A stretch of DNA of 64,000 nucleotides from Saussurea involucrata. Taxonomy: Eukaryota; Streptophyta; Magnoliopsida; Asterales; Asteraceae. Shown here piece by piece: positions 1-10,779 of this stretch. Positions within the stretch are counted from its first letter, which is position 1. Each line of letters opens with the position of its first letter. Made by a program: the position numbers and the translations under genes. The stretch is taken from the NCBI GenBank assembly GCA_033807775.1, contig CM066321.1:45980850-46044849 (forward strand), written 5' to 3'. A model generated the notes under the pieces. The model saw only the letters and a program-made list of their open reading frames with translations, ran no database searches and was not told the DNA's origin.

Positions 1-1
1 T

Positions 2-1058
2 CCCATGATGTTCTCTCTGCACACCCTGTCTGGGAGCCCCAACTACCCGAACTCTACCGCCTCTTGTTCTAGGACCCTCACGTCTCTCGGGCCTAGCTCC
101 GCGGGGTGGTCCCTCCATCTCTGGCTGGACCATAGGAGCACCTAGTCCTAACGCTTGTCCATATGCTATCACACTCGGTGTTTGCAGATTCGCGTAGGCC
201 AGTAGGGCATCAGGGATACGCATGGGTTGTGCGTTAGCAGGATTGCGGATAACTAAGTAGTGAAGGCTAAAAGCCTAAAAGTAGGACATACCGGTGATTA
301 GCGCGTCGAGGAATGTCTGGGTTAGGGTCCATGTGTTGGCGGATAGTAAGTTGTAGGAAATGAATGTAAGGTATGAACTTGTGCTCCTTGGTTCCGCCGT
401 TGTCTCGGATGTTCTTTACCAGTTCGTGCCAGATGATAGTGGCAAAGTCGACGTGTCGATCGTATACGACAGCGTGGACGAGGCACAAGAAGTTGCATGT
501 GCACTGGTCAAGGCCTTTTCACCTTGAAGATAAGCACCGGTTGAGGATTGTGAAGAATGTGTACCAAAGAGGTGCCAGATACTTCTTGTTGAAAGCGGAT
601 GGACGGTTCAGATCATGGGTGTACCCCAATGCCCGAATTTCGGCGCAAAGGGTGTCGTCGTCGACTGAAGGATAATAGGCGGCTCGGCCATTGTGAGTTT
701 GTTCTGGTAGGGACAGTAGTTGTCGGAATGAGTCTGGAGTGAGGACGAACGGATAGTGATCGATTGTGGCTTGAATTCTTTGAGAGTTGTCCCCGGTGAT
801 TACTCGGATTATGTTCCAGACTTGTTGCAGATAGAGGACAGGGACGTCCGTGGTGGCCGTGAGTGCGTGACGGAGTGGGTGGCCGAGGAGGATGTCCACG
901 ACCACTTGGTATTGAGGTCGGAACTCCGCAGCATCCAGGTGATGGTTATTGCCCTCGATTTCTTGAATGTTATCGGGTGAGACAAGGGCGTTGTCGGCCG
1001 CCTCATTGATGAACTCTTCAGGGTGTTGTTCGCCTTGGTGTTGTTGTTGATCAGCCAT
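2..1058 (-). pseudogene. Third ORF (ORF3) of copia-1, N-terminal domain and start of a basic linker
   Basis: ATG at 1058-1056. The reading frame runs to an in-frame TGA at 519-521, continues in the same frame to 267, and a further segment (223-2) begins MRIPDALLAYANLQ and becomes Arg/Gly/Pro-rich. It aligns by eye with the copia-5 ORF3 at 38,718: VLYLQQVWN against EIYLQQVWH, and VVYDRHVDFATIIWHEL against IIFDRKIDFAVSIWNDL. The position after RNase H is that of an env-like gene, but I see no signal peptide or membrane segment in this part. It resembles, from memory, the 'putative plant transposon protein' domain common in Asteraceae repeats. The function is unknown. The rest of the protein lies beyond the left edge. 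Confidence 0.75.
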
Positions 1059-1066
1059 TTGAGTAC

Positions 1067-1815
1067 CTGATAGATAAAGTGTTAGTATATGACTAAAATA
1101 AATGTGGTGGTACGTACCTTGGCGATGATCGGCTCAATTTCACAAAAGTTAGAAATATGGCAGTGAGATAGGGTATGAAATTGGGCAAAATGACCGGATA
1201 CGTATAGAGTCCGGATACAAAGGGGTGTTCGGTAAACAAGGGTGTCCGGATACAAGGGTTACCAGATAACATTAGTGACCGAATACACCAACTTACCGGA
1301 TAAAGGGAATATCAGACACTATATTAAACATGAAAGTTACCGGATAGACATAACTTTCCGGATTACCAATACTTATCGGACAAAACGAGGTGTCTGGATA
1401 AAATTGAACTTACCAGATGGGGCGGTTACCGGACACATGTGACTTACCGAACAAAAGGGCTTTCCGGACAACTAGGGTTTCCGGATGATAGTACTTACCG
1501 GATAAATGGGTTTCCGGATGCGAAGAAACTATCCGGATAGGTTGTAACTATCCGGACGACTATCGGGTAAGATCAAGGATGCACAGATTAGCAAGCAAAT
1601 GATGCATCTAAGTTACCAAACGTGATGGAGTCGACTGTGGATGCAATAATCGACAGGAAATTTATAGGAAATCGATAAACACCATCAGAATATGAATCGA
1701 CAGGGGTTCGACAGACCGAACACCGAAAATCGATCGACAAATCGCTTGATTTGGTATGTGATTCATGAGCGATTAGAATCAAGATGCATTTAGGAGAGTT
1801 GATCGAATAACATAC
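1067..1815 (-). other. Putative intron in the ORF3 5' leader of copia-1
   Basis: On the minus strand CTAAG/GTATGTTATT gives a good plant donor with GT at 1815-1814. CTATCAG ends at 1067, and the ORF3 ATG follows nine bases later. The interval is 749 nt, rather AT-rich between TCCGGA motifs. This is an inference from splice consensus and from the matching arrangement in copia-5. No transcript evidence is available. Confidence 0.4.
1191..1560. repeat. TCCGGA/ACCGGATA motif cluster in the copia-1 spacer (intron part)
   Basis: About 370 bp with many irregularly spaced copies of TCCGGA, TACCGGATA and TTTCCGGAT. The core TCCGGA is its own reverse complement and contains one CpG. Spacing varies, so it is not a tandem array. 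The word recurs at 1,929-2,056, 9,561-9,940 and in the LTRs of gypsy-A, -B and -C. Confidence 0.85.
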
Positions 1816-1928
1816 CTTAGATTTGTGTCGTAAAATCGAGTGAATCGTGCGAGAGGAGCGTGATCCAAGGGTTTTTCGATGTGAGAGGGTTTGGTGTAAG
1901 TGTCTGGAAAAATGAGAAAAGATTTGGA

Positions 1929-2056
1929 ATCCGGAATATATAGGGTCTGGGTTACCGGATGGGTGGTCCGGATACCTTGTCCGGAAACCTCCCGGTCCGG
2001 ACACTTTATCTGGATAGGTGAGTTTCCGGGTGAGGTATCCGGATACCTCATCCGAG
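1929..2056. repeat. TCCGGA motif cluster upstream of the ORF3 TATA box (copia-1)
   Basis: Dense copies of CCGGA and CCGGATA, including TCCGGAAACC and ATCCGGATACC. In ORF3 orientation the cluster lies immediately upstream of and overlapping the TATA-like box at 1,935-1,943, where a promoter-proximal element would be. Confidence 0.8.
1935..1943 (-). promoter_or_regulatory. TATA-like box upstream of copia-1 ORF3
   Basis: The minus strand reads CCCTATATATTCC. It lies about 880 nt upstream of the ORF3 ATG and about 120 nt upstream of the putative splice donor. Copia-5 has TATATATA at the equivalent place (38,108-38,115), which is why I list it. Confidence 0.4.
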
Positions 2057-2141
2057 AACTTTTGGAGAAATGAAAAATTTGACCTTGAGTGATTTTCAAA
2101 CAGGCATTTTCGTCTCAGAAACAATTAATGAACTTACAAAC

Positions 2142-2335
2142 ACTCCCCCTCGATGTTTGCACACAGGTAAAAATTTGCTCCCCCTCGGATTGTGCATGAT
2201 GTGAGAAAATGACAAAATGGTAATGCACACACCCAAAAAAACTTTGATACTCAAGAAAGAAAAAAAGTATGTGTGTCGCTCCCCCTTGACGTGTGAACGG
2301 ACTTACTTGGCGCGTAAAATATTTGTGCTCCCCCT
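2142..2335 (-). repeat. Four internal polypurine-tract copies (GGGGGAG) after copia-1 pol
   Basis: The minus strand carries AGGGGGAGT at 2,150-2,142 and AGGGGGAGC at about 2,185, 2,286 and 2,335, all 255-450 nt past the pol stop. They match the core of the true PPT before the LTR of the related copia-5 (AAAGGGGGAGAA at 42,602). Copia-5 has three such copies at the same relative place. Multiplied PPTs are known in Sireviruses. Confidence 0.75.
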
Positions 2336-2592
2336 GAACACATGAGAAAACTATCAAACGTACGGGTATCAAAAATTAACAAAAGGAAATGAAAATTCAA
2401 ACAAAGAACGACGTGAACAAACTGACGAAAGAAATCTAACTAATTAATACAGAGGTTACAAACATCTGGAGCAAATGCAGATAAAGTTCAAGAGCAAGGA
2501 AGTGTGGATTTTGCCAATAGTTGTGTTAGCAACAAATGGTGATGAGGCAGTTCCTTGTAATTGAAGAAAAACTGTATATGAGTCAGATGTGA

Positions 2593-5500
2593 TTAAATCT
2601 TCAGATTCAGCATACCTAGCTTGGACACTAAGTAATTAAATCGTTTTTCGTCCAAGGCTTTGGTAAATAGGTCTGCTATCTGATGCTAAGTATTAACAAA
2701 GTAGAGTTCAATCGTACCTCGTTAGACGTGGTCTTTGATGAAATGATACCGAACGTCAATGTGTTTGGTTTTCGTATGCTGGACCGGGTTGCGGGATATG
2801 GCGATGGCGCTCTTCGAGTCGTAGTAGATGGGGATGTGTGAGTACGTGGGGCCATAGTGTTTGAGTTGAGTGTGCATCCAAATTACTTGAGAGCAGCAGC
2901 ATGCAGCGGCAACGTATTCCGCCTCAGTTGTTGATGTAGATACACACAACCGCTTCTTTGAAGCCCAGCTGACAAGGCTATCTCCCAGGAACTGCACGTG
3001 ACCCGATGTGCTATTCTGATCCATCATACTTCCAGCGTGATCAGCGTCCGAGTAAGCTGTCAATTCAAAACATGTCTCTTTCGGGTACCACAACCCAAGA
3101 TCAACAGTACCTTTTAAATATCTAAAAATCTATTTAACAGCTATTAAATGTGATTCTTTAGGTTTTGACTGAAAACGTGCGCATAGAAATGTCGAAAACA
3201 TGATATCTGGCCTACTAGCCGTCAAGTACATTAAAGAACCTATCATTCCTCGGTAGGTCTTGGTGTCCACATCCTTTCCGTTAGGATCGATGTGTAACCT
3301 TGAACCCGGAGACATGGGAGTTTTCATCGGTGCAGACTATTCCATCTGGTATTTTCGAAGAATATCCTGGATGTACTTAGCCTGGTTTATAAAACTCTCG
3401 GTCGACAGTTGCTTAACTTGAAGACCGAGAAAAAAGTTCATTTCACCCATTATACTCATTTGAAAATATTTTCCCATGAGAACCGAAAAGTTCTTACAGT
3501 ACTGAGGGTTTGTTGAGCCAAAAATAGTGTCATCAACATACACTTGAACAAGAATAATATGACCTTCATTCTTAATAAACAAAGTGGTGTCGGATTTACC
3601 CTTTAAAAAATCAGTTTTGACTAAGAATTTAGACAGAGCATAATACCCGGCACGTGGAGCTTACTTGAGGCCATAGAGGGCCTTGTCTAGGATGTAGACA
3701 TGATTGGGCTTGGAGTCATTCACGAATCCTTCCAGTTGTGAGACATATACCTCTTCCTTGAGAACGCCGTTGAGGAAAGTCGTCTTTACGTGCATCTGAA
3801 AGACAGTGAAGTTCTTGTGGGCGACATAGGCAAGAAACATTCGAATTGCTTCAATACGTGCCACCGGGGCGTATGTCTCTTCGTAGTCGATGCCTTCTTG
3901 TTGTCGGTATCCTTTTGCTACGAGGCGCACCTTGTTTCGAAAGACGATGCCATCTTCATCCTTCTTATTTTTGAACACCCACGTTGTGCCGATAACCGTC
4001 TTGTTAGCTGTACATGGGACAAGTCGCCATACCTTGAGGGCCTCGAACTGGTTGAGTTCCTCTTGCATTGCGATTACTCAGTCCGGATCGCTGAGAGCTT
4101 CGGCGGCAGTATTGGGCTCAATTTTGCTGACGAAGCCGGAGAAGAGACAAAAATTTGCGGAGGCGCCTCGAGTCTGAACGAGTGTGGAAGGATCACCGAT
4201 GATTTGATGTAGAGGGTGTGCACGTATCCATTTGGTTCTATGTAGAAGCGGTTGAGCAGTTGCGTGAGATGTGTCTGGATCCACATATGTACGAAGGGGA
4301 AGGTCTTGAACAGCTTCGAGAGTTGTTGGATTTCTGACTGGAACCACCTGTTCTGGATTCGCCGATGGTTGACCTACCTCCGGGGAAGAGGATGGTTGCT
4401 CCTTTCTATTTTTGGAAGACAAATCTTCTGCAGGTACTTCTTAGAGAGGCGGAGTAGTCTCCGGTGGAATGTCATTGGCGATTGTGTTGTCACTTGTGCT
4501 TAGGGGAGTTTCGGTGGTGTTCGTTGGAGCACTAGTCGATGGCGGGGGACCGGTCAAGTTCACTGAGTCTGCTTGTTGTATCGCTATAATCTTGTTATTA
4601 ACATTGACAATTGGGTTAGATGCAAGAAAGAAATCATCATAGAAATGTTCAAACAATAAATCCAATTCGGAAAGATGTGACCGTAACGTAGATGCATGAT
4701 TTGGATTTACTGGGAGTTGTGTAGATCCCGAAGGAGAGTGTTCGGAAGCTAACACGCCAGTTAAAACGGGTTCTGAACCAATTTTTGCAGAAGCCAAATC
4801 CGCGGCTTCGTCAAACGTCACGTTTACGCTTTCGAAGACGGTTTTAGTCCATTGGTTGTAAAAACGAAACGCCTGAGCCTGCGTAGAGTATCCGATGAAA
4901 ACTCCTTCATCGGCCTTGGGCTGAACTTTCCGAGGTCATCCTTGTCTTCAATATGTAGCACGTGCACCCGAACGTGCGGAAGTACTTGATGTTCGGGATT
5001 CTGTTGTTGATGATCTCGTATGGGGTTTTGTTGAACCATTTGTTGATGATGGATCGGTTTTGCGTGTAGCAAGCGGTTGCAACAGCTTCAGCCCAGAGGA
5101 ATAACGACAGCTTCGATTGAGACAGCATTGTGCGAGCGGCTTCGACAAGGGTATGGTTCCGCCTTTCCATTACTCCATTCTGCTGAGGAGTCCTCGCGGT
5201 GGAGAATCTGTGAGAGATACCCACCGAGGTGAGGTATTCATCCAGTGTTTGGTTTTGAACTCCGTCCCGTTGTCCGTCCTGATGGTTTGAACCAGCTTCT
5301 GTAGATTTAGCTGAACGGTCTTCAGGTGGATAATGATAAGTTCCAGGGTTTCGTCCTTCGAATGTAGAAATTTCACCCAAGTGTAGCGCGAGAAGTCGTC
5401 GACCATAATCAGGACGTATTTCTTGTGGTTGATACTCTGAACACGCATTGGTCTACACAAGTCCATGTGGATAAGCTTGAGGGACCTTGATGTGCTCGAA

Positions 5501-6048
5501 GCAGCCTTAGGCTTGTGAGTTGCTCGCTTCATCTTCCCCATTTCGCATGCCCCGTAAAGTCTGTCTTTCTCGAATTTGAGCTCGAGCATGCCTTTGACGT
5601 GTCCACCTAGCAGCAATTTGTTGATGTTCTTGAAGTTGAGGTGCGAAAGTCGACGATGCCAGATCCAAGCTTGTTGAGTGTTGGATTTCGACATTAGGCA
5701 AACAGATTCATCGGTTTTCAGTGACGAGAGGTCTATGGTGTAGAGGTTGGTCTTGCGCGTTACAACTAGCAGTTCCTTTCCGTCTTCAGTGCGGACGCTA
5801 CACCTTTTGGCTTTGAAGTTGACCTCCAAGTCTTTGTCGCAGAATTGTCTGATGCTGAACAAGTTGTGTCCTAACCCGGCGACGTATGAAACCTTCTTAA
5901 TGGTTATGTTGTCTTGACCAATGTCTCTGTAGCCCATAATTGGCGCTTTGTCGTCGTTCCCAAATCTCACGTTGCCACAGAATTTCTTGGTAAAGTTCAT
6001 GAGCAGCTCCCTCCTTCCGGTTATGTGCTTCGAGCATCCTGAGTCTTA
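2593..6048 (-). pseudogene. pol: Copia-1 pol: protease, integrase, reverse transcriptase, RNase H (broken)
   Basis: Protease DSG at 6,045-6,037 directly follows an in-frame TAA (6,046-6,048). Integrase: zinc region ending YGACEMGK with the first Cys of the CxxC replaced by Tyr, then HMDLC and IRTDNGTEF. A frameshift near 5,265 leads to QQNGVMERRN, so the catalytic D, D and E are all readable, though in two frames. The RT/RNase H part (4,821-2,593) stays in one frame but has stops at 4441, 4078, 3661, about 3337, 3130 and 2722. The RT motif YVDD is intact near 3,530 and RNase H has SDADHAGS. The frame ends at 2,593 with GMLNLKI. The architecture is standard copia; the copy is non-functional. 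Confidence 0.9.
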
Positions 6049-7731
6049 GTACCACACATGACCGTTCTGTAAAAACGAGTTTAGGCATTTTTAGGTACCC
6101 ATTTGAAAATGGGTCCTGGAGGGTTAGGTTTAGCACCTGTTTTGGGAACCCATTTTGAATTAGGGTTCCGTTTGGGTTTACGTGATTTACGCTTAGGACT
6201 AGAATTAAATACATGGTAAGAGCCAAACCAATCAGGTGCATAACGATTATCACCAAAGTCATTCAATCCACAATTAGAACAACACAAACAATCATGGGAT
6301 AATTGAATCAATTGTTGTATTGAATAAAGTCTTAACGGAAAATTAATACTTTGTTCAATAGAATTATTCGAATCATGAAAACCTCAATTATTAATGTCTT
6401 TCCTAGAATTGAAAGCAGAATTAAACGACTTTGACTCTGACTTGCTCTTGTTAGATCCTTTAGCTACCCACTTTTGTTTGTCTTGTTTGGCCCGACCATT
6501 TTTATCTGTAAAAGCATTAAAGGTATTATCAGTAGAGCATGAGTAGAAAGGATGTCTATTTTGGGGTCGACCGGTTTGTTGCTTTTTCTGTGAACATTTT
6601 TTGGATTTATATTTGTTTGTAGAAACGTCGTTCACATACCTGGTTTTAGGTGCGGATGTAGAAAATTATCCCTTTTGAAATTGGACCGGTCGATTAACCA
6701 CTTTGGAAAGAAAATCAGTATGACTCGGAAGAGGTTTGTCAAATTCGAACTTAGAAAACTCCTCATCTGTACAATTGTCGGAATTCATGAATGCTGAAAA
6801 ATCAATTTCGTTTTCAGATGGGACACCAGTAGAGGAAGGAGGTGAGGAATTAATAGGAACTGTGTGTTGCAAAGAATTGGTTGTGGAAGCTTTTTGAAAA
6901 TCAGAGTTTAGATTCTTTGGCAGACTTACCACTTGAGGTCGTTTTCTTTTTCTAGAAGAGAACTTTCCGATAAAAGCCTTACACGAAGATGTGTCTGATG
7001 AGTTCGAGGAAAGTTCGGACAAAATGATTTTTTTCATTATGGAGATGGTCAACCTTCTCTTGAAGTTTGCCTTTGCTCACTCGCTCTTCCATCACTTCTG
7101 TTGCAAAAGCAGACAGTTTAGATGTGAGCCGATTGATTTCTGTCCGAAGAATTTCCTTTTCCTCAACAGATACAGATTCAGTTTTTATGGAATTGGAATT
7201 CTCAAATTTAAGTAAAAGTTCTTGTTTTTCTTCTTGAAATTTAGTCCTTTCCTTCTCAAGTGACTCCTCTAACTCGACTATTTTTATTTCCAAGACAAGA
7301 GGAGGAACATAGCGTTTAAACTCGTCCGTCTCAGTTTTAGTTTCAGTTGCTGGGGCTTCATCCTTTTTAGAGGAATCCTTGGGCTTTGCAACTTTGTAGC
7401 CATCAACGTAGTCATTTGAAAGGTACCGGGACTTCTTTTTCTCATAAGAGGTGTTAAGAACTTCATACGCAAAAGGTAATTGCATTTTAGTTGTATGTTT
7501 GCATTTATATTCCTCAGTTTCCTCTTCCTTCTCCTCGAGAGGTCCCGTCCATCTGTATTTATATTCGGGATATTTTCTATCGAGGCCAAAGAAATTAAAC
7601 TCGTATAGAGTAGGCCTCATTGTCAAAACCTTTTTCAAATAATGTGGGTTGGCGTACCCAATTCCCCATTCTTTGTTAAAATAACTGAATTCCTTAGGTT
7701 TGTTCAGATGGATCGTTTGATCGGTTTGACC
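6049..7731 (-). pseudogene. Copia-1 gag-protease linker, long and charged
   Basis: After the gag stop at 7,732-7,734 the same frame continues (MRPTLYEFNFFGLDRKYPEY) to about 6,980 and contains a Glu/Lys-rich, probably coiled-coil stretch. A frameshift then leads to Ser/Lys-rich segments (7,052-6,666, 6,635-6,384, 6,311-6,081). The 6,311 segment contains CLCCSNCGL and repeated KWVPK words (FKWVPKNA). Copia-3 has an equally long linker with KWVPKDK and Cys/His-rich words, so a roughly 550-residue linker seems typical of this group. The function is not known. Confidence 0.6.
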
Positions 7732-9414
7732 TCATTTGTAGAGTTTAATCTCAAGATATGTTATTTTCGAAATATGCTCTTTGATTTTTATTTGAAGAGA
7801 AGAGCATTGATAGACAATCTCAGCCTTCTCATTCTCACACTGATCAATCTTAGCGTTTAAATCAGTTATTTTGGCCCTTAATTCCTTTGGTGCTATCGAA
7901 AGATTTGCACATTTTTCTTTAAGATTAGCATTATCGGACTTAATCATTTCAGTGATCCGTTTTTGAACATCTGGCTTTTCTCTTAACGAATTAATTTCAA
8001 GTAGTTGTTCATTAGTGGTAGCTTTATGGGAATCTATTCTTTGAACAATTGTTTGCATCCGATCGACTAAGCCTTTATGAATAGGGATACATACCTGACA
8101 CGATTTTTCGAGATCTGGAGGAGGAGTATGGTTGCCCATGAAGCATAGGTGAGCATCAACATCTTCAGTATCACTTTCTTCATCAGATCGAGTTAGCCAG
8201 TTGTCGTCTTCGACCATCAGTGCTTTTCCTGCTTCTTTCTGTTGTGCTAGAAGCAACTTTGCTTTGTAGTATTCCACGTTACGAACTACGGCCTTTCGGC
8301 AGTCTTTGGCAAAATGTCCCAATTTGCCACAATTGTACCATGTGACTGACTCATCTTGATTCTTTGCTTCAGGCTTGCGTTCAGGCTTCTCCTTGTGATT
8401 ATAATGCTTATGCTCGTCAGACTTTCTCTTTCCTTCGTACTTCTCCTTGTAATCGTGGCGCTTGTTGGGAGTGGTTGAGTAGCACTGATTAGTGGATGGT
8501 GGTTTCTTGAAGAATGACTTCTTTTGAAAGGATTTTGTGATGAATGCCATAGCTTTCTTGATTTCAGTTAACTCCGTATCTGAATCACTTTTCTCTGATT
8601 CTTCATCTTCAGGTTCAAATTCACTAGACACTTGAGTCCTTTTGGAACTACAGCTGAATGACTTGTCGCGTTTGTCTGAAACGAGCGCGAGGGGATCAGC
8701 TTGAGGTTTAGAGGGAGAGTTATATGTGATCATGCTCTCCATGCTTTCGTCCTCGTCTTGCATGAGCATTTCATAAAGCTCATTGATTGGAACGTTCCCA
8801 ATAAGATGATTGTGTTTGACGTGAGAAGCAAACACTTTCCATTCTGGCAGAAGGTTATTTAAGAACTTGAGACCATTTTCTGTGTTGGACCGTGTGATCT
8901 TGATCTTGTGGAGCTCGTTCAGTAGAAGGAAGAATCGTTCATATGCATGAGTTAACGATTCACCCTTTCGCTGCTTGAAACCGTCATATCGCGTAATGCA
9001 GCTGTTTACCTTCAACTGATTTCCCACTTTGCTCCCACTCATCATTTATTCAACTTGATCCCACATGCTTTTGGAAGTGTCCTTGTAGCTGTCAATAGCA
9101 GTATACACCTCGTTTGGCAGACTCTGAACCAGGTATCTCTCGGTGTGCTTCTCCCCGTTGTGTCTGTTCTTCTCCTTGTCAGTCATCATGGCATACGTCT
9201 TTGGTTTTGCCTGTTCTTGAGGACCTTCGGCTTGGGCTGGAATAGCTTGCATTGGAGTGTCTTGAGAGCCTTCGGTGAGAGCTTGTCAGATGTACTCGTA
9301 TTTGTCTTTTGACTCGATGAAAAACATGAATCTGTCTCGCCATTGTGTGTATTCACCTCGACAGAGAATCAGAGGCTTGGAGTCGGTACCGATAGCAAGA
9401 GCGTCGCGAGACAT
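7732..9414 (-). pseudogene. gag: Copia-1 gag (capsid and zinc knuckle), stops at 9286 and 9046
   Basis: ATG at 9414-9412 starts MSRDALAIGTDSKP and runs through EYTQWRDRFMFFIE, the usual copia gag N-terminus. In-frame TGA at 9286-9288 and TAA at 9046-9048 interrupt it. The UBN2-like capsid region (about 9,040-8,700) and one zinc knuckle CGKLGHFAKDC (near 8,330, preceded by WYN where the first Cys pair would be expected) follow. A stop lies at 7732-7734, and the frame continues into the linker. Gag would form the virus-like particle. Confidence 0.85.
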
Positions 9415-10360
9415 AGTGAAATGTGCACTAATGTGATCGTCAGACGGTAGTGTCGATTCAAGGTTGAGACTTAACGCAAGGCACTAAGAGTGACAGTTCT
9501 AACGCAAAGTCTAAGAGTGGTTTGCACTAAACAGGTAAGATAAGTTAACACTGCAAACTTACCCGGATAGGAATCCGGATAAACTGTCCGAATAACAAGA
9601 GGTTACCGAATAAAACAAAGAAACTGGGTAAACAAAGTTACCGGATCAAACAAGGTTACCGAATGAAAATAGTTACCAAATAAAAGCAAAGTTACCGAAT
9701 GAAATTACTTACCGGAGGAAGTACTTACCGGAAAGATGGAGGTGTCCGAACAAGATTTATCCGGAAACAAAAGCAATCCGGATATGTTACCGGATAGTTT
9801 GGCAATCCAGATAGAATACCAGATACATGGGACTTACCGGGAAATGTTAACAATCCAAATAAGATAACGGATGAAACTTTTGGATAGTTGGAGTGTTACC
9901 GGGAACAATTACCAATGCGGACAAATGTCGTCCGGAAAGTGACGAGAAAAAGGAACTTACCCGAAAACGATTAAGAAGTTCTGGACACTGTGGCTGCTCG
10001 ACAAAATCGAATGAGGCTGCGATTAGGGTTGCTCGATTTCACTTATGTAAGGTTAGAATTCGACCAAAGCACAAAAATAAACAGACCCAAATCGATTTCT
10101 AAGCAAAAAAACTTATTTTTGATGCTAAAATTTTGAACTTTTTCAAGAACAAAGGCTAAAACTCAAGAATACTATTTTGCTTAGGAAATCACTCAAACGA
10201 TTGAATTAGGTTCTATAACTTTGTAGAAACACTAATAACACTGTTATGAAGCGATTTATACGAGTATAATCGAACAATTTTACCAGAAACAAAAAAGATT
10301 TTAGAACCAAAGAACAGTCGACATAAAACTTACCAGAAACCTTGAATCGATTTGTCTGTA
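9415..10360 (-). other. Copia-1 5' leader between PBS and gag
   Basis: 946 nt without a credible ORF. In minus-strand order it holds a strong 5' splice-site match TTTCTG/GTAAGTTTT (GT at 10,333-10,332), an A/T-rich stretch, the TCCGGA cluster (9,940-9,561), and then pyrimidine-AG candidates (for example TTACCTGTTTAG near 9,530) before the gag ATG. A leader intron is possible but not shown. Confidence 0.55.
9561..9940. repeat. TCCGGA/TTACCGGA motif cluster in the copia-1 leader
   Basis: About 380 bp with repeated CCGGATA, TTACCGGA and degenerate forms (TTACCGAAT). The word is the same as in the pol-ORF3 spacer of the same element, so the motif accompanies both ORF starts. Confidence 0.8.
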
Positions 10361-10373
10361 TGCTCTGATACCA
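10361..10373 (-). other. Primer binding site of copia-1
   Basis: The minus strand reads TGGTATCAGAGCA, complementary to the 3' end of plant initiator tRNA-Met. It begins two bases after the LTR end. Confidence 0.9.
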
Positions 10374-10375
10374 AT

Positions 10376-10617
10376 TGTGGATCCCAGATTAGTGCAATAA
10401 TGATGAAACCAATGATCAATAAGTAATAAACACAGATGATTTCAATCTGTCATCCATATATCATTCATAAACATTCAGAGAGAGTTTTACAATGCGTACT
10501 GGAATGAATGTGAAGATTAAACCTAAACAAATAGGCTAAAAAAACTAGTTATACCCCTTTCGGGATATTTACAATATCAACCCTTGAACTTCTATTCAAT
10601 ACAATTTATACCTAACA
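10376..10617 (-). repeat. 5' LTR of copia-1
   Basis: 242 bp; in minus-strand sense it begins TGTTAGGTATAAATTG and ends CTGGGATCCACA, so it has TG...CA ends and abuts the PBS. The partner LTR is outside the window. The five bases on its outer side (10,618-10,622, TACGG on plus) should be one half of the target-site duplication. Confidence 0.85.
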
Positions 10618-10779
10618 TACGGTTTTAAGTCTTTCCATTGGTCCTTCTTTCAAAGATATAGTCAGATTCTTTCCATTTGTCTTTCTTTCGATGAAATCTA
10701 AAAATCTATCCTTCCATTGTTCGTATTCTCCCTCGAATAGAACAGGAGGTCTAGTGTCGAAACCAAGAGCTAGCATCAT
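10618..10779 (-). pseudogene. gag: Copia-2 gag, first 53 codons, cut by copia-1
   Basis: ATGATG at 10,779-10,774 opens MMLALGFDTRPPVLFEG, followed by EYEQWKDRFLDFIERKT, a typical copia gag N-terminus. The frame is open until copia-1 interrupts it at 10,617. The remaining gag and pol must lie to the left of the window, beyond copia-1. Confidence 0.8.

Larger units (their letters stand above)
1059..2592 (-). other. Spacer between pol and ORF3 of copia-1
   Basis: No coding region is convincing here; the open frames at 1,588-2,372 overlap regulatory-looking sequence. Read on the minus strand from the pol stop, the spacer holds four AGGGGGAG-type purine tracts (2,335-2,142), a TCCGGA cluster (2,056-1,929), a TATA-like box (1,943-1,935), a possible exon ending CTAAG/GTATG (1,816/1,815), a second TCCGGA cluster (1,560-1,191), and TATCAG just before the ORF3 start. 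The copia-5 spacer has the same order with a different palindrome word. Confidence 0.7.
1..10617 (-). mobile_element. Copia-1: Ty1/copia retrotransposon with third ORF, 3' end outside window
   Basis: Read on the minus strand the order is 5' LTR (10,376-10,617), PBS (10,361-10,373), leader, gag, PR-IN-RT-RNase H, a 1.5 kb spacer and a third ORF running off the left edge. PR before IN before RT is the copia order. The element is inserted in the gag of copia-2 at 10,618. Its 3' LTR must lie left of the window. In-frame stops and frameshifts through gag and pol show that this copy cannot encode its own proteins. The extra ORF after pol and the repeated polypurine tracts recall Sireviruses, but the 242-bp LTR is much shorter than usual for that group, so the lineage is left open. 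Confidence 0.9.

Noticed and set aside
1588..2372. Minus-strand open frames in the copia-1 spacer
   Set aside because: They overlap the purine tracts, TATA-like box and TCCGGA words and have no counterpart in the copia-5 spacer.
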